NCBI RefSeq assembly: GCF_014672715.2
Contig: NZ_CP058566.2
Location: 1 to 64,000 of the forward strand
Direction of reading: 5' to 3'
DNA length: 64,000 bases
DNA from: Dehalogenimonas etheniformans
GTDB taxonomy: Bacteria > Chloroflexota > Dehalococcoidia > Dehalococcoidales > Dehalococcoidaceae
Shown: one piece after another, positions 22,768 through 31,989 of the stretch
How the letters are laid out: each line of letters starts with the position of its first letter
How positions within the stretch are numbered: position 1 is the stretch's first letter
Made by a program: the position numbers and the translations under genes
Notes under the pieces: generated by a model
The model's database searches: none
What the model was told of the DNA's origin: nothing
Seen by the model: the letters and a program-made list of their open reading frames with translations, nothing else

Positions 22768-23328
22768 CTATCTCGCCTTCCGGAGGCTCTTGACCAGCCA
22801 TAATACTTGGCAGACCTCTTCCAGGGCGGCAGTGTACTTGTATGCCTCCTCGAGGATCTGGCCGGTGGCAAAGCTGCCGTGGCCGTGCACCAGGACGATC
22901 TTGTGGGTCTTTAGCGCCTCGGCGACCTCCTCGCTCAGGCAGCCTGGGCGGGTGTCCTGGTTCCAACCAAGGACAGGTATCTTACCAAGTTCATAGTGCT
23001 CCGCCTGCTCCGAGACGATCTCGGTTTCAGTCATGGAAAGTGCAATGGCGTGCGGAGGATGCGCATGAACGATGGCGCCGGCGTTGGTATGCTGCAAGAT
23101 GGCTCGGTGCACCGGCAATTCCACCGATGCTAGGGGTGTCTGAAGATCGTTCTTGACAATGCCCGTCTCGATCAGGTCCTGGTCGGAGAGAACGCCCAGT
23201 TGGCTTCCCCGGCGGGTGATGAGCATCTTTTCATCGTTTAAGCGAACCGACAGGTTGCCTGAATGCGAGGACACGAGCCCCCGGGTGAAAAGAGCTTTGC
23301 CGACTTCTTTGAATTGGATACCGAGCAT
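22768..23328 (-). CDS. Class II aldolase/adducin-family protein
   Basis: The 186-residue enzyme resembles L-fuculose-1-phosphate aldolase and L-ribulose-5-phosphate epimerase. It has GLVSSHSGNLSVRLNDEKMLITRRGSQLG, the zinc-binding HAHPPHAIALS and the later KIVLVHGHGSFATG, which supply three of the usual metal histidines. It catalyses retro-aldol or epimerase chemistry on a phosphosugar, or a methylthioribulose-phosphate step. Neighbouring genes do not narrow the choice. No partner kinase is adjacent. Confidence 0.88.
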   Translation of the reverse strand: MLGIQFKEVGKALFTRGLVSSHSGNLSVRLNDEKMLITRRGSQLGVLSDQDLIETGIVKNDLQTPLASVELPVHRAILQHTNAGAIVHAHPPHAIALSMTETEIVSEQAEHYELGKIPVLGWNQDTRPGCLSEEVAEALKTHKIVLVHGHGSFATGQILEEAYKYTAALEEVCQVLWLVKSLRKAR

Positions 23329-23393
23329 AGTACAGCAGCCTTGATAAAGATGATTGGGAAGCTGCTATATGGTAGCCGACCAGGTTTTAAAAA

Positions 23394-24050
23394 TCAAACG
23401 AGCTTACGAATGACGCCTACTACCCGGCCCTGGACCTCGACATTGGAGGCTTCGGAGAAGATGGGCGCCATCTGGGAGTTTGCAGGCTGCAAGCGGACCT
23501 TGTTGCCCCTCTTCTCTTTGTAAAAACGCTTCAGAGTGGCTTCTTTCTCGGTCTTGAGCCATACAGCGGCCATCTCGCCGTTGTCCACCGATTGGACTGC
23601 CTGCATGATGACAACATCGCCATCATTGATAAGGGCATCGATCATGGACGTGCCTTTGACTTTCAGAGCGTAGACGTCCTTGCGGTCATCCACGAAGGCC
23701 TGTGGCACCTCGACGGTTTCGGCAGAACCGGAAGCGTTCCAAGTTTCCGTGTCCGGCACCGGGATCGGTCGACCGGCGGCGATCTGGCCCATCAGAGGCA
23801 CTGTGGTCGGGCATGCCCGGTTCACTTTATCGACGAGTTCGATGCCGCGGGAGATCTCGTGGTGACGGCGGATATAACCCAGACGCTCAAGGTGTTTCAG
23901 GTTGTAATCGGCAACAGACGTTGAACTGATGCCACACCCGGCAACGATATCCCGGATGCTTGGGGGAATACCGAATTTCTTGACGTAGTTCTGGATGAAC
24001 TCCAGTATCTTTTCTTGCCTGGCCGAAAGGGTATCCAGCATTTTAGCCAT
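23394..24050 (-). CDS. lexA: SOS repressor LexA
   Basis: LexA represses DNA-damage genes and self-cleaves on RecA activation. The 218-residue product has an N-terminal winged helix (SARQEKILEFIQNYVKKFGIPPSIRDI...) and a C-terminal S24 peptidase. The Ala-Gly cleavage site is A92-G93 (IAAGRP), the catalytic Ser is 135 (VKGTSMIDALINDGD) and the Lys is 174 (TLKRF). The start ATG 24050 has an AGGCGGTG site. A perfect GAAC-N4-GTTC box lies 13 bp upstream, so it is autoregulated. It follows gyrA by 106 bp but has its own promoter region. Confidence 0.96.
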   Translation of the reverse strand: MAKMLDTLSARQEKILEFIQNYVKKFGIPPSIRDIVAGCGISSTSVADYNLKHLERLGYIRRHHEISRGIELVDKVNRACPTTVPLMGQIAAGRPIPVPDTETWNASGSAETVEVPQAFVDDRKDVYALKVKGTSMIDALINDGDVVIMQAVQSVDNGEMAAVWLKTEKEATLKRFYKEKRGNKVRLQPANSQMAPIFSEASNVEVQGRVVGVIRKLV

Positions 24051-24063
24051 CTTTACACCGCCT

Positions 24064-24083
24064 GAACATGTGTTCTTGAGAAC
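24064..24083 (-). promoter_or_regulatory. LexA operator upstream of lexA
   Basis: GAACATGTGTTC (24064-24075) is a perfect palindrome of the GAAC-N4-GTTC form known for Gram-positive-type LexA (CGAACRNRYGTTCG core). An overlapping half-site pair, GTTCTTGAGAAC (24072-24083), may give a second LexA contact. Similar boxes occur in the dispersed element at 20.57, 28.2 and 57.59 kb. Confidence 0.85.
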
Positions 24084-24155
24084 ACTTTATCTCATTTCCG
24101 ACTGCGTGTCAAGACCTTTAACACAAATTTCCGAAAAAGTTCTTGTCTTGAGTCT

Positions 24156-26597
24156 TTAGACGACCATCGTGCCAAAGGTGACGACGCGGTCGTTCTCGTC
24201 GGGCCGGATGACAATGACGCCCTGGGTGCTACGGCCCATGACGACGATGCCTTTTTCGGAATCTTCGGTGCCAACAGGGGTGCGTATCACGACGCCTTCA
24301 GCGGTCGCGATCATCACCTGATGTTCTTTATCAACTACTTTGCCCGCTACCACCGGTCCAGTCTTCTCAACCACCTTGAAAGTCAATACGCCGGAACCGC
24401 CTCGGTGCTGCAGCGGATATTCCTCCACTGGGGTAAGTTTACCCATGCCACCTGATGTGATAACCAGAACGAAGTGTCCGGGGTGAGTGACGTCCATACC
24501 GACCATGCGGTCATCGCCCCGCAGGGTGATGCCGCGCACGCCTCCGGACGCTCTCTGCGAAACCCGAAGATCTGATACGGGGAAGTGGATGGACTGACCA
24601 TCCCGGGTAATCAGGATGATATTTTCGTCTTCCTTAGCGACAAGAGCGCCGATGAGTTCATCGCCTTTGGGTAGATCCATGGCCAACAAGCCGCTAGACC
24701 GCACCGAAGCGAAATCCGAAGCCGGGGTGCGCTTGATCTCGCCGCCGGCGGTGCCCATGATTAGCGAATTCTCTTCCTTGAACTCCGTCAGCGAAAGCAT
24801 GGCGGTTATCTTCTCGTTTTCCGACAACGGAACGAGGTTTATGATCGCGAGGCCCTTGGCGGTACGAGACAAATCACAGGGAATCTCGTGACACTTGATC
24901 GAGAAAATCCGCCCACGGTTGGTGAACAAAAGAACGCTATCGTGCGTGTCAGCCACCATGATGAAGCGGACGGCATCTTCCTCGCGGGTGGTGATGATGC
25001 TCTTGCCCCGGCCGGCGCGATTCTGTAACCGGTAGACCTCGGTGGGCACCCGCTTGATGAAATTACGCTCGGTCAGGGTAACCACCATGCTCTGGTGAGG
25101 GATGAGGTCCTCTTCACGGAACTCGATAACGCCCTGAGCCTGAATCTCGGTACGACGGGCGTCGCCGTACTTGGCCTTGATGTCGGCAACATCGGACTTG
25201 ATCAAAGCCAGGATCTTTCTCGGGTTGGCCAGAAGATCTTCTAGGTAGGATATCTGTTTCAAGACCTCGGCGTATTCATCGAGGATCTTCTGACGTTCGA
25301 GACCGGCCAGGCGGCGCAGTTGAAGATCGAGGATGGCCTGGGCCTGGATCTGGGAAAGGCCGAACCTGCTCTGGAGTTCTCGCCGGGCGACTTCAGAATT
25401 CTCAGCTTTACGGATAAGGTTGATTATGGCGTCGAGATTATCGAGGGCTATTTTAAGCCCCTCGAGGATGTGGGCTCTATCTTTGGCGGCTTTGAGCTCG
25501 AACTTGGAACGCCGGATGATGACCACCTGGCGGAACTCGACGTAAAGCTTCAGGGCTTCCTTCAGGTTGATGATCTGCGGTTTACCGTCGACCAGGGCGA
25601 GCATGTTGATAAAGAAGCTATCCTGGAGGTTGGTGTGCTTGTGGAGATTGTTCAGTATCTGTTGTGGCTGACCGTCGCGCTTGAGGTCGATGACGACTCG
25701 AAGTCCCTGTCGATCCGACTCGTCGCGGACTTCGGCGATGCCGGTGACCTTCTTCTCCCTGACCAGACCGGCGACGCGGGAAACCAGTTCTGCTTTGTTA
25801 ACCTGGTAGGGGAGTTCGGTGATGATGATCTGCCGTTTACCGGTCTCAGAGGCGTCGGTGATGTGAGCCCGGGCGCGGATAACGACTTTTCCGTGACCTG
25901 AAGCGTAGGCGCTACGGATGCCATCGGTACCAAGGATAATGCCGCCGGTGGGGAAATCCGGTCCCTTGACGAAGTGCATCAGGTCATCCATGGTGCACTC
26001 GGGGTTATCGATCAGATAGGCGATGCCATCGCAAAGCTCGGACAGGTTATGAGGCGGGATGTTGGTGGCCATACCGACGGCGATGCCGGCCGAGCCGTTC
26101 ATCAGCAGGTTGGGCAGTCTTGAAGGAAGAACCGTCGGCTCATTCAACGACGCATCGAAGTTGGGCATAAAATCGACAGTGTCTTTATCGATGTCGACCA
26201 GCATTTCCTCGGCGAGTCGGGTGAGCCGGGCTTCGGTGTAGCGCATGGCAGCCGGCGGATCGGCGTCAACCGAACCGAAGTTACCCTGGCCGTCGACCAT
26301 GGTGTAGCGCATCGAGAACGGCTGGGCCATGCGCACCATTGCGTCATAAACCGAGGTATCGCCATGTGGATGGTATTTGCCGAGGACTTCGCCGACGATG
26401 CGGGCGCTTTTCTTGTAGGCGGTATTGTAGTGCATCCCCATGTCGCTCATGGCATAGAGGATGCGGCGGTGGACCGGTTTCAAACCGTCGCGGACGTCGG
26501 GAAGGGCGCGGGAGACGATGACGCTCATGGCATAGTCGAGGTAGGAGTTTTTCATCTCCTCCTCTATGTTGATCGGGCGGGTTTTTCCGATTACCAT
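24156..26597 (-). CDS. gyrA: DNA gyrase subunit A
   Basis: GyrA is the DNA cleavage-rejoining subunit of the type II topoisomerase that introduces negative supercoils. The 813-residue product has the N-terminal [27 protein letters not shown], the quinolone-region [12 protein letters not shown], the active-site Tyr120 ([10 protein letters not shown]) and a C-terminal beta-pinwheel. The GyrA box in the first blade reads QNRAGRG where QRRGGKG is usual. Even so, the pinwheel is complete and gyrase is preferred over topoisomerase IV. The start ATG overlaps the stop of the upstream TPR gene (TAATG), so translation is coupled. Confidence 0.95.
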   Translation of the reverse strand: MVIGKTRPINIEEEMKNSYLDYAMSVIVSRALPDVRDGLKPVHRRILYAMSDMGMHYNTAYKKSARIVGEVLGKYHPHGDTSVYDAMVRMAQPFSMRYTMVDGQGNFGSVDADPPAAMRYTEARLTRLAEEMLVDIDKDTVDFMPNFDASLNEPTVLPSRLPNLLMNGSAGIAVGMATNIPPHNLSELCDGIAYLIDNPECTMDDLMHFVKGPDFPTGGIILGTDGIRSAYASGHGKVVIRARAHITDASETGKRQIIITELPYQVNKAELVSRVAGLVREKKVTGIAEVRDESDRQGLRVVIDLKRDGQPQQILNNLHKHTNLQDSFFINMLALVDGKPQIINLKEALKLYVEFRQVVIIRRSKFELKAAKDRAHILEGLKIALDNLDAIINLIRKAENSEVARRELQSRFGLSQIQAQAILDLQLRRLAGLERQKILDEYAEVLKQISYLEDLLANPRKILALIKSDVADIKAKYGDARRTEIQAQGVIEFREEDLIPHQSMVVTLTERNFIKRVPTEVYRLQNRAGRGKSIITTREEDAVRFIMVADTHDSVLLFTNRGRIFSIKCHEIPCDLSRTAKGLAIINLVPLSENEKITAMLSLTEFKEENSLIMGTAGGEIKRTPASDFASVRSSGLLAMDLPKGDELIGALVAKEDENIILITRDGQSIHFPVSDLRVSQRASGGVRGITLRGDDRMVGMDVTHPGHFVLVITSGGMGKLTPVEEYPLQHRGGSGVLTFKVVEKTGPVVAGKVVDKEHQVMIATAEGVVIRTPVGTEDSEKGIVVMGRSTQGVIVIRPDENDRVVTFGTMVV

Positions 26598-27400
26598 TAG
26601 ACCTCCAACTCCTCTTCGTCCTCTTCCTCGGGATAGGTTTCCTCTTCAAGGTTCTCTTCGACCGCAACCTCGGCTTCTTCGCCCTCAGGCGCCGGTTCGG
26701 TTTCTTCGGCAACTGATTCGAGTTCAGGTTTGCGCGCCGCTGCGGGCAAGCGGGTGGGGAAGGATATTTGCCCTACTTGCGACGGATCCTGATAGGTTTC
26801 GCGGATCATGATCGACAGCTTGTCTTCCGTAGAACTGACGACGGTGCCAGAATACCTGTTACCGCCGCGCATGAGTTTTAAAAGCCTCAGGGCGTGGCGC
26901 GGCTCAACCGAACCGACGTACTCACCCGCCACCGTCTCGATCCTGATGACGGCACCGGCCGGAAGCAGGTTAACCTTGTCGCCAGCCACCGCATGAGCCA
27001 GCACCTCCCGAGGCGCCAGGGAACTCAGGTTGACGACGCCGGCTTTGCCGGTTTCCTCGAGGAAAACCTGCGGTTCCACGCGCTGCCCGTTGCCTTCCAC
27101 ATTGGTCTTGGACCCGGAGACGACCAGGACTTCGAGCCGTCGCAGGTTACGGTCGGCGATGGAGTTATAAGGGTCGGCTTCTTTTGACTTTTTATAAGCA
27201 GCCTGGGCCATGGTGTACTCGCCGAGTTCCATGTGAGCCCGTCCCAACCGGTTTAAGGCCTCAACGTCCTGGGGAAAGAGTTCGAGGATGGCCTGATTGG
27301 CGGCAATGGCATCGCGCCAGCGGCCTGAAAGGGCAAGCTCTATAGCGCTCTGGCTGTGCTGCTTTTTGAGTTTAGCCTGTTCGTCGTCGTTGTAGGCCAT
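26597..27400 (-). CDS. TPR-repeat protein upstream of gyrA
   Basis: The 267-residue protein starts with two tetratricopeptide repeats (about 15-85: [29 protein letters not shown], then [32 protein letters not shown]). A beta-rich middle with [36 protein letters not shown] follows, and the last 40 residues are almost all acidic ([28 protein letters not shown]). TPRs mediate protein contacts; the acidic tail could mimic DNA. Its stop overlaps the gyrA start. Function unknown; a role linked to gyrase is inference from context. Confidence 0.8.
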   Translation of the reverse strand: MAYNDDEQAKLKKQHSQSAIELALSGRWRDAIAANQAILELFPQDVEALNRLGRAHMELGEYTMAQAAYKKSKEADPYNSIADRNLRRLEVLVVSGSKTNVEGNGQRVEPQVFLEETGKAGVVNLSSLAPREVLAHAVAGDKVNLLPAGAVIRIETVAGEYVGSVEPRHALRLLKLMRGGNRYSGTVVSSTEDKLSIMIRETYQDPSQVGQISFPTRLPAAARKPELESVAEETEPAPEGEEAEVAVEENLEEETYPEEEDEEELEV

Positions 27401-27732
27401 CGCCGGCTCCTAATCTTGATTTTGGTGACAGATTTTACTCGATTACGGAGGGGCGAGCAAACATTCTTATCTCTCGTGTGTCTAGAACAGGCGTATTATA
27501 CAACCTCGAGGGGAATAGTACCAACATTAACAATATCAAATAATACCAACAATCCACTCCTGATCACCCCTTAGAGCATTGTGAAAATAACTAAAACGAC
27601 TCGGTGAGGCATTGGGGATTGAGACGCCCGCAGAGCTGTTCTCCTCGTGCAGGTGGTTGGTTGCAGGTCTTGGGCGACACTTGCGTGCGAAAACGAATGA
27701 AACGATTCCTGCCCTCGGTGGTTTTTTCAAAA

Positions 27733-28243
27733 AGGAATCTATCCCCTGGTCGTAAATCCGAAATCCGAATATCGAAATCCGAAACAAATTCAAATATCAA
27801 AACTCAAAATACAAAACCGAAATTCAAATTCAAGAACGATATAAAAATCCCAAAGACCGATTTGTTTTTTGTTTTTTCGGGGAAAAACCTTTTTTCTGAA
27901 ACAAATCCCAAAATTTCGCGATTGGCCAATCGTGGGGAAACAAATATTCATTATTTTGCCGGCAAGAAAAACAAATGGTCATCAAATTCCAAATCCTACG
28001 GCGCCTGATCGATAATACCGTTGTGGTGGATTAGCATCCATCCTAAATGGCTCAATCGCATACATATCGCAGGTCATCAGTGTTTAGTTTTCAGTCCAGG
28101 GCGTGGTGAAAACGAATGAAACGAATATTTCGGGCGTAAAAGGATTCGGGGCGACAAATATAGATTGTACAGGTGTTCTAATAATCATCGGGTGATATTA
28201 TAGCACCGGTGTTCTCGAAGGTGTCAAGCGTTTCGTGTCGTTT
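27733..28243 (-). repeat. Large dispersed element, right copy (inverted pair)
   Basis: This is the inverted counterpart of 20532-21055. Read on the minus strand it has the same TTGACA...GAACACCGGTGC...TATAAT promoter (operator at about 28203-28214), the GAACACCTGTAC box and the A/T-rich tail. Its small reading frame is broken by indels. With the short repeats on its right it accounts for most of the 1.19-kb gap between the TPR gene and hisS; I see no gene there. Confidence 0.9.
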
Positions 28244-28336
28244 TTTGGGGATTATTTTGTTATGTAGGGTGTGGGGAAAATGGTGGGTTCCGCTGCGCTG
28301 CACCCACCTTACTCGACTCAAAATCCCCATATTGAA

Positions 28337-28462
28337 TCGGAACCTATCCCCTGCCCCTTCCCTTCGGCTCGGGCGCTCGCCGTGGGAAGGAGCGAAGTTT
28401 TATAAGAGGTTCCGGCTCGCAGACCCCGCTCGCCGGAATCTCTAACCGAGGGGCCCCGCCCC
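28337..28462. repeat. Second dispersed repeat family, copy 1
   Basis: The block starts GGAACCTATCCCCTGCCCC, passes through CGCCGTGGGAAGG, AAGAGGTTCCGGCTCGCA and CCGCTCGCCGGAA, and ends GGGGCCCCGCC. A matching block with changes and a short insertion lies at 29949-30105. Its ends include inverted GGTTCCGG/CCGGAA segments. It is non-coding as far as I can tell. Confidence 0.75.
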
Positions 28463-28477
28463 AGATACAAGCGGCGG

Positions 28478-28564
28478 GTGGACTGTTCGGGGACCGATTG
28501 CCATCCTTCGACTCTTCTCAGGACGGCTAGTGGTGTCAGGCAGGTCTCGCAAAGACAGTTTTAG
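28478..28564 (-). repeat. Divergent, inverted copy of the short repeat
   Basis: Read on the minus strand this gives CTGTCTTTGCGAGACCTGCC and, further on, GGCAATCGGTCCCCGAACAG, the two ends of the A-D repeat. Between them is unrelated sequence, including a tccttcgactcttctcagga stretch. It is therefore a divergent or recombined member, like the one at 13.0 kb. Confidence 0.6.
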
Positions 28565-28586
28565 GAGGTGAGATATCTCCAGGAAC

Positions 28587-29843
28587 TTATAGCGCTTTGA
28601 GCGCCGAGACTAGGCCGTCAAGGGGGAGGGCGCGCTGTTCAGAGGAGGTCATATCGCGGAGGAGGATTTCACCTTTCTCCAATTCCGCATCGCCGAGGAT
28701 AAGGGTGTATCGAGCGCCGAGGCCGGAGGCTTGGCGTAGTTGAGCCTTAAGGGAACGGGATGCAAGGGACTCAAACATTGGAATTCCATCGCGACGCAAG
28801 TCAGCGGCTAGTTTGAAGGCAGCTATGAAAGCGGCTTCGCCGAGTGCGGCCAGGAAGAAGCGCGGCGATTCGAGGGCAGGCACCACGATGTTCTGGCGCT
28901 TTAGATTCAGGATGATCCGCTCGATACCCGTCGCAAAGCCGATGGCCGGGGTGGGTTCGCCTCCAAGTTGGGGGATCAGGTTGTCGTAGCGGCCGCCGCC
29001 GCCGATGGTGCTCTGGGCGCCTTCCTCTCGAGGCTGAATCTCGAAGACGGTACGGCTATAGTAGTCCAAGCCGCGAACCAGGCAATGATTGATTTCAAAA
29101 GGAATCGCAATCGCGCCCATGAAGGCGGTCAACTTGTCGAAATGGGCTTTACAGTCAGGGCAAAGAAAATCGACCGAATGCGGTGCCTTCGAGGCGGCAA
29201 CGCTACAGTCCGGTTTCTTGCAATCGAGCAGCCGCAGAGGGTTCTTGCCGTATCGAATCTTGCAGTCGCCACAGAGGGTGTCGATGCAGGTCGAATAATA
29301 ATCTTTCAACGCGGCGAGGTAAGCGGCGCGGCATTCCGGGCAGCCGATGGAATTGAGCTGGACGGGCAGGGTGGTGATGCCGAGCTCTCGATATAACGAC
29401 CAGGCCATGTCGATGACCTCGGCATCGGCGGCGGCGTCAGATTCGCCAAAAACCTCGAAACCGAACTGGTGGTGCTCGCGGTAGCGCCCGGCCTGGGGGC
29501 GGTCGTAGCGGAAAATGGAAGCCAGGTAATAGAGCTTGACAGGCTTGGGCTGAGAAGCCATGCCGTGCTCGATGTAGGCGCGGCACACCGGCGCGGTGCC
29601 TTCGGGCCGGAGGGTCAGGTCCGCCCCGCCGCGGTCCTGAAAGGTGTACATCTCCTTGGTGACGATATCGGTCTCCTCGCCGACGGTGCGGGTGAAAAGC
29701 CGGGCATCCTCGAAAGTCGGCGTGTCGATCCGGGAATAGCCGTAGCGGGCGGCAATGGCGGCGGCTTTAGATTCGACATAACGCCAATATGATTGCTCTT
29801 CCGGCAAGATGTCCTGGGTACCGCGGGGAGCCTGGTAATCCAT
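28587..29843 (-). CDS. hisS: Histidine-tRNA ligase
   Basis: HisRS charges tRNA(His). The 418-residue class II synthetase has motif 1 around EDARLFTRTVGEETDIVTKEMYTF, motif 2 in LYYLASIFRYDRPQAGRYREHHQFG, histidine-binding LVRGLDYYSRTVFEI, motif 3 in AIGFATGIERIIL, and a C-terminal anticodon-binding domain (DGIPMFESLASRSLKAQLRQASGLGARY). I place the start at ATG 29843 (MDYQAPRGTQDILPEE) behind AAGGAGA; the longer frame from 29903 is not supported. A four-cysteine insert (CGDCKIR...CPDCKAHF) is of a kind common in bacterial HisRS. Confidence 0.95.
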   Translation of the reverse strand: MDYQAPRGTQDILPEEQSYWRYVESKAAAIAARYGYSRIDTPTFEDARLFTRTVGEETDIVTKEMYTFQDRGGADLTLRPEGTAPVCRAYIEHGMASQPKPVKLYYLASIFRYDRPQAGRYREHHQFGFEVFGESDAAADAEVIDMAWSLYRELGITTLPVQLNSIGCPECRAAYLAALKDYYSTCIDTLCGDCKIRYGKNPLRLLDCKKPDCSVAASKAPHSVDFLCPDCKAHFDKLTAFMGAIAIPFEINHCLVRGLDYYSRTVFEIQPREEGAQSTIGGGGRYDNLIPQLGGEPTPAIGFATGIERIILNLKRQNIVVPALESPRFFLAALGEAAFIAAFKLAADLRRDGIPMFESLASRSLKAQLRQASGLGARYTLILGDAELEKGEILLRDMTSSEQRALPLDGLVSALKAL

Positions 29844-29948
29844 GGTTTTAATCGATCTCCTTATGGGATGATTGATGATACTATTGCTGGCTTGCTCTGG
29901 CAAGCCAGCAAATCCGAAAAGACTAAGCCAAATTTAAAGCCTCTCTTA

Positions 29949-30105
29949 AAAAGGAGCCTATCCCCTGCCCCTTCTCCTTCGACAGGCTCAGGACAGGCCC
30001 TTGGGCTCAACTGTTCGCCGTGGGAAGGGGTGTCTTTTTTAAGAGGTTCCGGCTCGCATGCCACGCTCACCGGAACCTCTGACCGAGCAGCCCCGCCAAA
30101 GAGGC
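29949..30105. repeat. Second dispersed repeat family, copy 2
   Basis: It matches 28337-28462: GGAGCCTATCCCCTGCCCC, CGCCGTGGGAAGGG, AAGAGGTTCCGGCTCGCAT, CGCTCACCGGAACCTCT, and the final GCCCCGCC. It contains an extra segment (CCTTCGACAGGCTCAGGACA) that is itself a common intergenic hairpin arm. It fills most of the 400-bp gap between hisS and the first rdhA. Confidence 0.75.
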
Positions 30106-30183
30106 GGTTTACAGAGGGATCGTCCTCCTCACAAAGAGGGCAGAGGGAATGGTGGGTTAGCACCCGTCGTAAATCTGACAAGA

Positions 30184-30217
30184 GCGAGGGGCCCTCCGTT
30201 GATGGAGAGCCCCTCGC
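30184..30217 (-). terminator. Hairpin downstream of first rdhA
   Basis: The stem GCGAGGGG (30184-30191) / CCCCTCGC (30210-30217), with additional inner pairing (ctccgttgatggag), starts 28 bp after the rdhA stop on the minus strand. The T-tract is weak (ctcttgtc), so termination is probable but not certain. Confidence 0.6.
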
Positions 30218-30244
30218 GATAATGACTTCCCGTTGAAAAAGAAA

Positions 30245-31762
30245 TTACTTCCTGTAGCCACCATCTTCGGCGGTTAGCGTACTGTTTATGCCGAATTGAG
30301 GCAGGGAAGAATCCCACCACTCTTCCGGATCTTTAAAGGCCCCATAACCGAAGGTTCGGCCCATATTAGCAAGAAAGCCATTGAATACTGGAACGTAAGA
30401 GATAGTCGACTTCAGCACAGAGTGGATGATAGCCCCGCTTCCAGTCGAGAAGGTGCAATAGGCGGCGCATGCGCTGCAACCGGAACCAGGAATGGCTTCA
30501 TTTACATAGTTCCTGCAACCCGATCCATCGTAATAGAACCTCTTAATTCCCGCTACATGCTGAGTATCAGGTTTGCCATTAATGGGAGGCATTTCATAGC
30601 TTGCTTCCCCGGCATCTAATCCTTGTATAGATTTGGAGGGGCAAGAATCGGCGCAGATGCCACAAGTCTGGCAGAAACGCCACACCCCGGCGTCGATTGG
30701 ATGGGTCTCGGCAAGCGGCATATCCGTAATTTGGCATAGGTCGGTGCTTCGCGGACCCCAGGCGGGAGAGATTACCCAGTTGGCCATGCGAGCGGCCTCA
30801 GCCTTGCCGGTGAAAACAGCGACACCAGGCGTGTTAAAGCAGTCGGTGCCATGTCCGGTGCCTCCAAACATGTTGTAACCAAGAGCCCTAAAGAACTGAT
30901 AGGTACTATAGTAAGCGATATTGCGGATTCCGGAGTTGGCTACAAGATTCGATTTAGACATCCTTGATGGGTAGGTCCTGTCGGTCTCTCTGGGTTCCGG
31001 TCCGCCCAGATACATTACGTTCAGGTCTTTGGTCGGGACCACCCACTTCTCCTTGGTGTAATAGGGCTCAGCTACATCCTCGTACACGATGGGTCTTGCG
31101 GCCGAGGCTGGAACATCAGCCGGATCGGTATCGATATATTTCGCGCCCGTAGCACTGCCCTTTTCATTCTTAGCCACTAACTTGGTGCGCCAGGTGCTAT
31201 CCAGATTGTTGAAGCCGGCTTCTGCCATACCAAACAGTCTAATGGCGGCGACCACCATCTTCGAGTTCTCTTCAGGAGTGCCCTGCCATTTGGGTACTCC
31301 AAGACCCTCCGGAGTCGTCACGTTTATCTTCCCATCAACCTCTGGGCCAAGAAATGACACCGACCATCGGTTGGACTGGCTCAAGGCAGACCTTAGAGCT
31401 TCCCATTTGTGACCGAAACCAGGCACATTGTCCTTCATCCTTTTCGCTTGAAGAGCGCCCGATTCAGCATCTATTTTTTCGACGTAGGCTTTCCCATAGT
31501 ATTTGGCACGGATATTGGAACACTGTCCCATATAGCGCCGGTCATAGCGGTGTATAACATTCCAATCTATTTCAGGCGTGGGATCGAGGCGCTCGCGTTC
31601 CTTGATATACCAGGGATGTTTTTGGAGTTCGCCGCTTGATGCCAATTCATCCAGGTCATGAAAGGTCGGAGCTATCATGGCGGCTCCGCCGATCCCGGCA
31701 CCTGCCACTCCAAGAGCTTTCATGAATTGCCTTCGAGAAACCGTGCTGTGAAATCCTGTCAC
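30245..31762 (-). CDS. rdhA: Reductive dehalogenase catalytic subunit RdhA (1)
   Basis: RdhA is the corrinoid/Fe-S enzyme that removes halogens from organohalides as terminal reductase, on the outer face of the membrane. The 505-residue precursor has a Tat motif (SRRQFMKALG, 9-18) and a hydrophobic h-region. It has the two ferredoxin motifs: C364/C367/C370/C374 (CQTCGICADSCP), and C416 with C429/C432/C436 (CSACAAYC). The start is GTG 31762 behind AAGGGAGGAAG. No rdhB anchor gene or regulator is adjacent. The halogenated substrate cannot be told from sequence. It is similar along its length to the rdhA at 35.5 kb. Confidence 0.95.
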   Translation of the reverse strand: MTGFHSTVSRRQFMKALGVAGAGIGGAAMIAPTFHDLDELASSGELQKHPWYIKERERLDPTPEIDWNVIHRYDRRYMGQCSNIRAKYYGKAYVEKIDAESGALQAKRMKDNVPGFGHKWEALRSALSQSNRWSVSFLGPEVDGKINVTTPEGLGVPKWQGTPEENSKMVVAAIRLFGMAEAGFNNLDSTWRTKLVAKNEKGSATGAKYIDTDPADVPASAARPIVYEDVAEPYYTKEKWVVPTKDLNVMYLGGPEPRETDRTYPSRMSKSNLVANSGIRNIAYYSTYQFFRALGYNMFGGTGHGTDCFNTPGVAVFTGKAEAARMANWVISPAWGPRSTDLCQITDMPLAETHPIDAGVWRFCQTCGICADSCPSKSIQGLDAGEASYEMPPINGKPDTQHVAGIKRFYYDGSGCRNYVNEAIPGSGCSACAAYCTFSTGSGAIIHSVLKSTISYVPVFNGFLANMGRTFGYGAFKDPEEWWDSSLPQFGINSTLTAEDGGYRK

Positions 31763-31939
31763 TTGACTTCCTCCCTTAAAATATTGTTACTCTTTTATAA
31801 TAAAGAATCCATAATTTAACATCGTACTAAAGGACTAATGGGTATGCCTATAGTATTAATCCATTACACTGATTTATTTTCATTAATGTCAATGGAGGTA
31901 TAAAGATAAATAAAAATTAATCATGACTGCCCCTAATTA

Positions 31940-31967
31940 TTGACTCGAAGATAATTCACAGGATAAA
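31940..31967 (+). promoter_or_regulatory. Candidate promoter of ABC exporter operon
   Basis: TTGACT (31940-31945) and GATAAA (31962-31967) are 16 bp apart, 22 bp before the TTG start of the ATPase gene. A CGGAG ribosome binding site follows. Assigned by consensus similarity only. Confidence 0.4.
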
Positions 31968-31989
31968 CTCTCCGAAAACGGAGTGTTCT

